From NCBI GenBank assembly GCA_036794395.1, contig DAIRGS010000314.1, positions 1 through 8,179 on the forward strand: DNA of 8,179 nucleotides, in the 5' to 3' direction. Made by a program: the position numbers and the translations under genes. Position 1 is the first letter of the stretch, and the number at the start of each line of letters is the position of its first letter. This DNA comes from DASXMX01 sp036794395. GTDB taxonomy: Bacteria > Planctomycetota > Phycisphaerae > Tepidisphaerales > Tepidisphaeraceae. Below, in pieces: positions 1-5,497 of this stretch. The notes beneath the pieces were generated by a model. It searched no databases, was not told the DNA's origin, and saw nothing but the letters and a program-made list of their open reading frames with translations.

Positions 1-43
1 CGCTCGCAAGGAGCTCAAAAACAGCACGTTTTCATCAGCCCAG

Positions 44-78
44 CCTCGCACTCCCGGAGGAAAAACTTGGGTGCGAGG
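44..78. promoter_or_regulatory. Dyad upstream of rtcR
   Basis: An 8-bp perfect inverted repeat (CCTCGCAC at 44-51, GTGCGAGG at 71-78) with a 19-nt spacer lies 31 nt before the rtcR start. It could be an operator, or the terminator stem of a gene ending left of the window; no T-run follows. Overlapping its right arm, GG at 70-71 and GC at 82-83 have the spacing of the invariant -24/-12 dinucleotides of a sigma54 promoter, but the rest of the consensus matches poorly. The remainder of 1-109 shows no gene. Confidence 0.3.
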
Positions 79-109
79 GTCGCAATCACATTTTTGATCG
101 GGGTGATTT

Positions 110-1726
110 GTGAGTGGCAAGAAGACAGTTGTGATCGGCTTGCTTGGTCCAGTCTTGGATCAGGGGAAGGACACGTCCCGTTGGGAACGGTGGCGGCCTT
201 CGGTGGCGTTGTGTCAGCAGGAGGATTTGCTGGTCGCGCGGTTTGAACTGCTTTATGAGCCGAAGTTCACGGCGTTGTTTGAGCGGATCGTGGCGGATGT
301 GAAGACGATTTCGCCGGAGACGGAGGTGCGGGGGCATGTGATGCGGTTTGAGGATGCGTGGGATTTTCAGGGGGTGTATGGGGGGTTGCATGACTTTGCG
401 CGGGGGTACGCGTTTAAGCCGGAGGAAGAGGAGTACCTGGTTCACATCACGACCGGGACGCATGTGGCGCAGATCTGTTTGTTCCTGCTGACCGAGGCGC
501 GGTATTTCCCGGGGAAGCTGGTGCAGACCGCGCCGCCGCGGCGATCGGGGGCGGGGCAGGGCGCAGCGGGGTACGCGGGAAGCCACGACATCGTGGATCT
601 GGATCTATCGAAGTATGACGGGCTGGCTTCGCGGTTTGCGCAGGAGCGGACGGAGAGCGCATCGATTTTGAAAAGCGGAATTGAGACGCGGAATGCGAAA
701 TTCAATCAACTGATCGACCGGATTGAGCGCGTGGCGAGCGCGTCAAAAGCGCCGATTCTATTGACCGGCCCGACGGGCGCGGGCAAGTCGCAACTGGCCC
801 GGCGAATTTATGAATTGAAGAAGGCGCGGCGGCAGGTTTCGGGGGCGATTGTTGAAGTGAACTGCGCGACGATTCGCGGGGATGGGGCAATGTCGGCACT
901 ATTTGGACATCGGCGCGGGGCGTTTACGGGGGCGTTGGCGGATCGGGCCGGGCTGCTGCGGGCGGCGGATGGGGGGTTGCTCTTTCTGGATGAAGTCGCG
1001 GAACTGGGACCAGACGAGCAGGCGATGCTGCTGCGATCGTTGGAGGATAAGACGTTTTTGCCGGTTGGATCGGATAAGGAAGTGCAGAGTGATTTTCAGT
1101 TGATCGCGGGGACGAATTGCGACTTGAAGCTTGCGGTTCGGGAGGGGCGGTTTCGGGAAGATCTGCTGGCGCGGATCAATCTGTGGACGTTTGAGTTGCC
1201 GGCCTTGCGGGATCGGCGGGAGGATATCGAGCCGAATCTGCGCTATGAACTCGAACAGTTTGCCCGGCGGCAGGGGGTGAAGGTGACCTTTAACAAGGAG
1301 GCGCAGGATCAGTTTGTGAAGTTTGCAACGGGGCCGGAGGGAAGTTGGCCGGGCAATTTTCGGGATTTGAATGCTGCGGTAACGCGCATGGCGACCCTGG
1401 CGGCAGGCGGGCGCATTACCGTGGGTCTGGTGGAGGAAGAGATCGCCCGGCTGCGCGGGCAATGGGACGAAGAGCAAGAGGATCGCTCGGGGGTGCTGGA
1501 GGGGTTTTTGACCGTTGAGCAGCTCGACGCGATCGATCCGTTTGATCGGGTGCAATTGGCGGAGGTTGTGAGGGCGTGCCAGGGAGCGCGGTCGTTGTCG
1601 GAGGCGGGGCGGGCGCTGTTCGCGGTGTCGCGGGTGAAGAAGGGGAAGACGAACGATGCGGATCGGTTAAGGAAGTATCTGGCACGGTTTGGGTTGGATT
1701 GGCGGACGGTTTTGAGGAGCAGTTGA
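110..1726 (+). CDS. rtcR: RtcR, CARF-domain sigma54-dependent activator of RNA repair genes
   Basis: This is a bacterial enhancer-binding protein that in characterised bacteria activates sigma54-dependent transcription of rtcBA (RNA ligase and RNA 3'-phosphate cyclase). The 538 residues match the E. coli protein (about 530) end to end from memory. Residues 1-185 form the N-terminal CARF-like sensor, with the conserved stretches LHDFARGY (93-100) and HITTGTHVAQIC (112-123). The AAA+ core has Walker A GPTGAGKS (220-227), the sigma54-contacting loop GAFTGA (270-275), Walker B GGLLFLDE (288-295), the arginine-finger stretch REDLLARINLW (349-359) and sensor II near WPGNFRDL (413-420). The C-terminus ends in the family's DNA-binding tail, with NDADRLRKYLARFGL at 515-529. 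The GTG start gives the N-terminus expected for the family; the G-rich stretch at 100-105 is a weak ribosome binding site. No rtcB or rtcA lies downstream here; they may lie left of the window. Residues 144-158 are a Gly/Ala-rich stretch that looks longer than in the enteric protein. Confidence 0.96.
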   Translation: MSGKKTVVIGLLGPVLDQGKDTSRWERWRPSVALCQQEDLLVARFELLYEPKFTALFERIVADVKTISPETEVRGHVMRFEDAWDFQGVYGGLHDFARGYAFKPEEEEYLVHITTGTHVAQICLFLLTEARYFPGKLVQTAPPRRSGAGQGAAGYAGSHDIVDLDLSKYDGLASRFAQERTESASILKSGIETRNAKFNQLIDRIERVASASKAPILLTGPTGAGKSQLARRIYELKKARRQVSGAIVEVNCATIRGDGAMSALFGHRRGAFTGALADRAGLLRAADGGLLFLDEVAELGPDEQAMLLRSLEDKTFLPVGSDKEVQSDFQLIAGTNCDLKLAVREGRFREDLLARINLWTFELPALRDRREDIEPNLRYELEQFARRQGVKVTFNKEAQDQFVKFATGPEGSWPGNFRDLNAAVTRMATLAAGGRITVGLVEEEIARLRGQWDEEQEDRSGVLEGFLTVEQLDAIDPFDRVQLAEVVRACQGARSLSEAGRALFAVSRVKKGKTNDADRLRKYLARFGLDWRTVLRSS

Positions 1727-1753
1727 GAGTCGACAAACGGGGTTGATCGGCGT

Positions 1754-1873
1754 CGCATGCGGAATCCTAAATCACTGTGCGCGATTCCTCGCCATTGCTT
1801 TGAGATGGCACGGCCTTCCAGGCCGTGGTAAGGGACGCTTCGGGTCCGGCGCCGGGTGAGATGTGGGAAAACC
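1754..1873 (+). repeat. Dispersed hairpin repeat, copy A
   Basis: Copy A begins 27 nt after the rtcR stop codon. It shares with copy B (8073-8179) the start CGCATGCGG, the block TGTGCGCGATTCC, the hairpin CACGGCCT-TCC-AGGCCGTG (8-bp stem, 1809-1827) and an identical 23-nt tail at 1832-1854 that includes the palindrome CCGGCGCCGG (1846-1855). It continues to GGGAAAACC at 1873, which is also found in inverted copy C. No open reading frame is conserved between copies, so it reads as a non-coding repeat. Its position just behind a stop codon, the same as copy B, would suit a terminator or an mRNA 3'-end structure, although no T-run follows. Confidence 0.8.
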
Positions 1874-1935
1874 GACTCGCCGGAACCGGGCATTTTCTGA
1901 CGGCAATTCAGAAGGTTGTCCAACTGTCGATACTT
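1874..1935. other. Spacer between inverted repeats A and C
   Basis: This stretch joins the two inverted copies. I see no gene, no transposase remnant and no clear promoter in it. Short open frames that cross it on either strand run through the repeats and show no domain-like features. Between copy C and the peroxidase gene (2036-2208) I see only the dyad at 2114-2128 and the ribosome binding site. Confidence 0.4.
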
Positions 1936-2035
1936 GGTTTTCCCAAATCGCACCCGTCGCCGATGGTCATCTCCCTCGATCATGGGCTGGGAAGCCCATG
2001 GCACGAATAGGCGCGAAATCGCGCACGGTCATTTA
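1936..2035 (-). repeat. Dispersed hairpin repeat, inverted copy C
   Basis: Read on the minus strand, this is a diverged copy of the element at 1754-1873. It starts TAAATGACCGTGCGCGATT (from 2035), has the hairpin CATGGGCT-TCCC-AGCCCATG (2000 down to 1981), and ends in a 20-nt block (1955 down to 1936) that matches 1854-1873 at 18 of 20 positions. The hairpin stem differs from copies A and B at two base pairs, and both are compensatory (C:G to T:A and C:G to G:C). Together with copy A it forms an imperfect palindrome at 1768-2035 around a spacer of 62 nt. Confidence 0.75.
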
Positions 2036-2113
2036 CGACTAAGGCACGTTGTACGGCAGGCAACTTTAGGGTGGATACGGGGTATAAGCGGACAGGTCGA
2101 TGAGTTTCGCGTG

Positions 2114-2128
2114 CTGCAACGTTTGCAG
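2114..2128. promoter_or_regulatory. 6-3-6 dyad upstream of the peroxidase gene, possible operator
   Basis: Perfect dyad CTGCAA-CGT-TTGCAG, 80 nt before the peroxidase start codon. The 15-nt size and short spacer are typical of a repressor or activator half-site pair. No convincing -35/-10 pair is visible beside it, so the role is a guess. Confidence 0.3.
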
Positions 2129-2208
2129 TGGTTGGAGTTGAGGTGGTGGTCGGCCTAGGATTTTGGACGGCTGTCTCGGTGACCTTAAACCCATTCGGGA
2201 GGATTGAT

Positions 2209-2856
2209 ATGAAGCTTCGAAGTTTGTTTGTGGTGGCGGCGGCGATTGCGATGACGGGCGTGGCGTTGTGGGCGAAGCCGACGTTTCCAGAGAATGTGGT
2301 GAAGGAGCCGACCAAGGCTCCGGCGATGGCGAAGGACGGGAAGCCGGCCGGGCCGCTGGATTTAGCAGTCCAGGATATCAATGGGAAAGACGCGAAGCTG
2401 AGTCAGTACAAGGGGAAGGTGGTCATGATTGTGAACGTGGCCAGCAAATGCGGGTTCACGCCGCAGTATGAGCAGCTTCAGGCGGTGTACAAGAAGTATG
2501 AGGACAAGGGGTTTGTGATTCTGGGTTTCCCGGCGAACAATTTTAACGCGCAGGAGCCGGGCACGGATGAGCAGATCGAGGCGTTCTGCAAGAGCAAGTT
2601 CGGCGTGACGTTCCCAATGATGTCAAAGATTTCGGTTGGAGGGGCTGACAAGGCGCCGCTTTATAAGTTCCTGACTGAGAAGCAGACGGCCGGAGACTTT
2701 GCCGGTGAGATTGGGTGGAACTTCAATAAATTTATCGTGGATCGCAATGGGAACGTGATCGCTCGATACAACAGCAAGGCCAAGCCGGACGACAAGATTG
2801 TGGTGGATGAAATTGAGAAGGCGCTGGCGGCGAAGGGGTCGGTGGCGTCGAGGTAG
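2209..2856 (+). CDS. Exported glutathione peroxidase family protein (thiol peroxidase)
   Basis: It reduces hydrogen or lipid peroxides with a cysteine thiol. Bacterial members mostly draw electrons from thioredoxin. The 215-residue reading starts at ATG 2209, with GGGAGG six bases upstream; a longer in-frame reading from 2128 has no ribosome binding site and would bury the signal peptide. Residues 1-22 are a signal peptide (KLR, then a hydrophobic Val/Ala stretch, cleavage likely after ALWA), so it should act outside the cytoplasm, where the reductant is unclear. The GPx fold covers about 49-205: peroxidatic Cys81 in NVASKCGFTPQY, the FPANNF loop (107-112) followed by QEPGTDEQIEAFC with likely resolving Cys127, then WNFNKF (170-175). 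Asn111 sits where the classical FPCNQF motif has the tetrad Gln, and Ala109 replaces its Cys. It appears to be a single-gene unit, with a hairpin downstream. Confidence 0.93.
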   Translation: MKLRSLFVVAAAIAMTGVALWAKPTFPENVVKEPTKAPAMAKDGKPAGPLDLAVQDINGKDAKLSQYKGKVVMIVNVASKCGFTPQYEQLQAVYKKYEDKGFVILGFPANNFNAQEPGTDEQIEAFCKSKFGVTFPMMSKISVGGADKAPLYKFLTEKQTAGDFAGEIGWNFNKFIVDRNGNVIARYNSKAKPDDKIVVDEIEKALAAKGSVASR

Positions 2857-2864
2857 GGGCGCTT

Positions 2865-2915
2865 CGTAGAACGTAGAAGCGTATTGCGTAGAACGTAAAG
2901 ACGTAAAACGTAAGC
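2865..2915 (+). repeat. Phased CGTA tandem repeat
   Basis: CGTA occurs seven times, starting at 2865, 2872, 2880, 2887, 2894, 2902 and 2909, with intervals 7, 8, 7, 7, 8, 7. The higher-order unit is 22 nt (units starting at 2865 and 2887). The first part also contains a small hairpin, CGCTTC (2860-2865) with GAAGCG (2876-2881). The last part forms the left arm of the long hairpin at 2897-2939. Confidence 0.75.
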
Positions 2916-2949
2916 ATCCAGCTTATGTTTTAGGTCTTTATGCGTTTTT
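2897..2949 (+). terminator. Long hairpin with T-run behind the peroxidase gene
   Basis: Arms 2897-2915 and 2921-2939 pair over 19 positions with one mismatch and one G-T wobble, around the 5-nt loop ATCCA. After a five-base step, a run of five T follows at 2945-2949. This fits an intrinsic terminator for the peroxidase gene, although the T-run does not start directly at the stem base, and the stem is made of repeat units, so it may have arisen as a repeat. Confidence 0.55.
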
Positions 2950-2952
2950 CGA

Positions 2953-2981
2953 CCCATGGTTTTTGTTGCCTTTACCATGGG
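2953..2981 (+). promoter_or_regulatory. Hairpin overlapping the G-rich leader of the Uma2 gene
   Basis: CCCATGGT (2953-2960) pairs perfectly with ACCATGGG (2974-2981) around a 13-nt loop. The right arm takes in part of the G-run 2979-2988, the only ribosome-binding-like sequence before the Uma2 start, so folding could limit its translation. No ligand-binding structure is visible. Confidence 0.25.
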
Positions 2982-3001
2982 GGGTGGGATAATTCAGTGT
3001 G

Positions 3002-3709
3002 ATGTCGAATCCAATCGTAGAGCCTCGAGTTATTCCGTCCATGGTGCCGCCTTTGGAGGCGGGCGATCATTTGACGCGTGACGAGTTCGAGCGGCGATAC
3101 GATGCGACGCCGGGAATCAAGAAGGCGGAGCTCATAGAAGGAATTGTTTATATGGCTCCTCCGGTTCGCTTTGACTTCCATGGCAGACCCCATTTTTACC
3201 TGATGACGTGGTTGACGAGATATGCGTCGGAAACATCAGGTGTTAGCGGTGCTGACAACTCGTCACTTCGGCTGGATATGAAGAACGAACCACAGCCGGA
3301 CGTTTTCTTGTTTATCGATCCTGGGGCTGGTGGGTTAGCGCGGCTATCAGAGGGATACATCGACGGCGCGCCCGAACTGGTGGCCGAAGTTTCGGGCAGC
3401 ACGGTGAGTTTTGACTTGAACACGAAGTTTCGTGTTTACCAGCGAAACGGCATTCGTGAGTATTTGGTTTGGCGCGTCCAGGATCGTGAGATTGACTGGT
3501 TTGAAATGCAGGATGGGAAGTACGTTCGGATGGTGGGCGATTCCGATGGGGTTCTCCGCAGCAATATCTTCCCTGGTTTGTGGCTTGCTTCTCAGGCAAT
3601 GATCGACCTGGATACATCCAAGGTGCTCGAAGTCCTGCAACGTGGGATGGCAACGCCCGAGCACGCGGCGTTTGTGTCGCGACTCCAAAGCACTCGGGCC
3701 AAATCGTAG
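3002..3709 (+). CDS. Uma2 family protein (PD-(D/E)XK nuclease-like, formerly DUF820)
   Basis: Uma2 proteins have a restriction-endonuclease-like fold and occur in many copies in planctomycetes and cyanobacteria; their cellular role is not established. This one has 235 residues, longer than the usual 180-200. Numbered from the ATG at 3002, family marks are ELIEG (43-47), QPDVFL (98-103) with the acidic residue Asp100, PELVAEVS (124-131) with Glu129, and a Lys142 in NTKFRVYQRNGIREYLVW, which together make a plausible D-E-K site. The C-terminal tail after FPGLWL (about 190-234), with EHAAF, is a separate conserved-looking extension. A GTG directly before the ATG (2999) is an alternative start; the G-run at 2979-2988 is slightly better placed for it. 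The gene is flanked on both sides by hairpins and seems to be monocistronic. Its + strand G bias is weaker than in rtcR, which may mean later acquisition. Confidence 0.88.
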   Translation: MSNPIVEPRVIPSMVPPLEAGDHLTRDEFERRYDATPGIKKAELIEGIVYMAPPVRFDFHGRPHFYLMTWLTRYASETSGVSGADNSSLRLDMKNEPQPDVFLFIDPGAGGLARLSEGYIDGAPELVAEVSGSTVSFDLNTKFRVYQRNGIREYLVWRVQDREIDWFEMQDGKYVRMVGDSDGVLRSNIFPGLWLASQAMIDLDTSKVLEVLQRGMATPEHAAFVSRLQSTRAKS

Positions 3710-3735
3710 CGGGGCCGTTTGGGCGAGTTTCTTGC

Positions 3736-3769
3736 CTGAGCCGGAAATTCATCTAAGTACACGGCTCAG
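3736..3769 (+). terminator. Inverted repeat behind the Uma2 gene
   Basis: CTGAGCCG (3736-3743) and CGGCTCAG (3762-3769) form an 8-bp perfect stem with an 18-nt loop, 26 nt after the Uma2 stop. No T-run follows, so terminator function is only possible. A smaller hairpin, GTCTTC/GAAGAC, sits at 3780-3797. The rest of the gap 3710-3955 shows no gene. Confidence 0.3.
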
Positions 3770-3895
3770 TCGGAGGCTCGTCTTCCAGAGCGAAGACCTC
3801 ACCTGCCATGGCGATCGGGCTTGTCGTCTCATAATTGTAAAGTTTTCATTCCCAGCGATCCGATCTGATTTGCAGGGTTGGGTGTAAATACGTTT

Positions 3896-3913
3896 TGGTC
3901 GAGGGATCGACCA
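3896..3913. promoter_or_regulatory. Palindrome upstream of the parA-like gene
   Basis: TGGTCGA-GGGA-TCGACCA is a perfect 7-bp inverted repeat with a 4-nt centre, 42 nt before the start codon of the ParA-type gene. It could be an operator, an mRNA leader hairpin or a binding site for the encoded DNA-binding ATPase. There is only one copy in the window, so it is not a parS-like cluster. Confidence 0.35.
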
Positions 3914-3955
3914 GAGTTGGGCACACGGCTCTCTCGAAACCAAGGAAGGTCGGGC

Positions 3956-5332
3956 ATGCGAACCGTCGCAATCATCAATCAAAAGGGCGGCTGCGGGAAA
4001 ACGACGACCAGCATCAATCTGGCGGCGTGCCTCGCGCGGCTCGGGCATAAGACGCTGCTGGTGGACATTGATCCACAGGGCCATTGCGGGGTGGGGCTGG
4101 CCGTTCCGGAAGAACAGATTGAGCGCACTCTATATGATGCGCTGATCGAGCCGCAGGACGGGAAGACTTCGAAAATCCCGGAGATCGTGTGGCAGATCGC
4201 CAGCGATTTTGACCTGGTGCCGTCCAACTTGAAGCTTGCCGGCTTCGAGCAGGTGTTTGCCGGCCGGCAGGGTCGAGAAGACCGGCTGACGCGAGCCTTG
4301 GATGTCGTCAAAGGCACCTACGCGTGGTGCATCATCGATTGCCCGCCGAGCGTGGGGCTGCTGACGTTCAACGCGTTGCGGGCGGCGGATGAAGTCATTG
4401 TGCCCGTCGAGACGGGCTACTTCAGCCTGCACGGCCTGGCAAAGATGATGGAGACGCTGGAGCACTTGAAGGAGAAGTGCGACAAGGACGTCGTGATTCG
4501 CGTTCTGCCGACGCTGTACGACACGCGCACCAAGCTTGCACGCGAAGTGCTCTCAGAGTTGCGGGCCAAGTTCCGCGAGTACCTGATGGAGAGCACGGTC
4601 AATTTCAACACGAAACTGAAAGAGGCGGCCAGCTTTGGCCAGCCGATCACGGAATACGATCCGGGCAGCCGAGGGTATAAGGACTTTGCGAACCTGGCGC
4701 GGGAGCTGATGGGCGCTCGGCCGGTGGAGATCGAGCCGATCCATACAGAAAAACTGTCGCGGCCGGCGGAACTGGTTCAGCGGGCCAAGCAGTTGTCGCA
4801 GCTCACGAACCTGCAATTCGGGCGTGGGGGCGGGATGCCGTTCACGGGCGGATCGATGGGCGGCGGAAGTGCGCCATTATCAACGCCGGTTTCAATGGCG
4901 GCGCCGGTTTCAACTTTGAATGGCTCGACGATCGGCCGCGCGCCGCTGTTCACGATCGCGGCTCCTTCGGCCGCGCGGACGTCCGCGGCGGTGATGGCGC
5001 CTTCGCAGCCGATCCCGCAGGTGAAAAGCACCGCTCAGAAGATCGAAGAGTTTTACGGGGTGAAGCAGTTTGGCGAAGAGGTCATCTTCTCGGCGCGGTT
5101 TGAAGCGGCCAAGCGGGTGTTGATCGCGGGTGATTTCAATAATTGGATGCCGGAATCGACGCCGATGGTGAAGAACACGACGCCGGGCAAGTGGACGATG
5201 TCGCTGCCATTGCGGCCGGGCCGGTATCGGTATCGGTTTATGGTGGATGGGGAATGGGTAACTGATCCGAACAACAAGTATGTTGAGGCGAATCAGTTCG
5301 GAGAGCTCAACAACATTATTGAAGTGATGTGA
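3956..5332 (+). CDS. ParA-family ATPase fused to a C-terminal glycogen-binding CBM48 domain
   Basis: The 458-residue protein joins two known folds. Residues 1-254 are a ParA ATPase: deviant Walker A KGGCGKTT (10-17) with signature Lys10 and Lys15, VDIDPQGH (36-43), and Walker B IIDCPP (126-131). Residues 285-358 are a Gly/Ser/Pro/Ala-rich linker. Residues 376-458 are a carbohydrate-binding module like the AMPK beta subunit. Residues matching the AMPK glycogen contacts are all present: Trp397 in DFNNW, Arg427 in YRYRF, Trp434 in DGEW, Phe448 and Asn452 in FGELNN. ATG 3956 is chosen because AAGGAAGG lies six bases upstream and it starts right at the first ParA strand; an in-frame GTG at 3878 would add an unlikely 26 residues. 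No ParB or parS is seen. By analogy with ParA proteins that place organelles, the cargo may be glycogen or another alpha-glucan (inference). The gene may be cotranscribed with the one at 5498. Confidence 0.93.
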   Translation: MRTVAIINQKGGCGKTTTSINLAACLARLGHKTLLVDIDPQGHCGVGLAVPEEQIERTLYDALIEPQDGKTSKIPEIVWQIASDFDLVPSNLKLAGFEQVFAGRQGREDRLTRALDVVKGTYAWCIIDCPPSVGLLTFNALRAADEVIVPVETGYFSLHGLAKMMETLEHLKEKCDKDVVIRVLPTLYDTRTKLAREVLSELRAKFREYLMESTVNFNTKLKEAASFGQPITEYDPGSRGYKDFANLARELMGARPVEIEPIHTEKLSRPAELVQRAKQLSQLTNLQFGRGGGMPFTGGSMGGGSAPLSTPVSMAAPVSTLNGSTIGRAPLFTIAAPSAARTSAAVMAPSQPIPQVKSTAQKIEEFYGVKQFGEEVIFSARFEAAKRVLIAGDFNNWMPESTPMVKNTTPGKWTMSLPLRPGRYRYRFMVDGEWVTDPNNKYVEANQFGELNNIIEVM

Positions 5333-5335
5333 GAT

Positions 5336-5484
5336 TTGTTGGTTGTCAGTGGTCAGTGGTCAGTGGTCAGTTGCCGGTGCCTGGCATATGACCCTTTCAA
5401 TGATCGATGGACCCACGAAAACGGACAACTGACAACCAACGACTGACCACTGACAACGAACAACTGACAACGGACAACTGACCA
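5336..5484. repeat. GTCAGTG-type tandem and inverted repeat
   Basis: Four 7-nt units GTCAGTG (5345-5372, last unit GTCAGTT) are followed about 50 nt later by many units of the opposite sense, of the CAACTGAC / ACTGACC type (5426-5483). The arms 5336-5356 and 5443-5463 are complementary at 20 of 21 positions, so a large hairpin with alternative registers can form. It fills nearly the whole gap between the ParA-CBM48 gene and the next gene, and ends just before the latter's ribosome binding site (AAGGA, 5484-5488). Confidence 0.85.
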
Positions 5485-5497
5485 AGGACCCCAAGTA

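Noticed and set aside
899..1555. Long minus-strand open frames inside rtcR and the other genes
   Set aside because: They are high-GC mirror frames of well-supported genes, with Arg/Pro-rich translations and no recognisable domains.
1806..1821. TGGCAC at the start of the copy A hairpin (and copy B at 8131) as a sigma54 -24 element
   Set aside because: The -12 GC is absent at the required spacing in both copies; TGGCAC here is just the hairpin flank and stem.
1825..2158. Two small + strand frames (1825-2010, 1916-2158) in the gap after rtcR
   Set aside because: They run through the inverted repeat copies, lack ribosome binding sites and share no protein with the matching frame of copy B.
2128..2208. 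N-terminal extension of the peroxidase from the start at 2128
   Set aside because: It would place 27 residues before an obvious signal peptide; GGGAGG at 2197-2202 points to ATG 2209.
3956..5332. Chromosome partition locus (parABS) or replication origin
   Set aside because: No ParB gene, no parS-like cluster and only one DnaA box in the window; the CBM48 fusion argues for another cargo.
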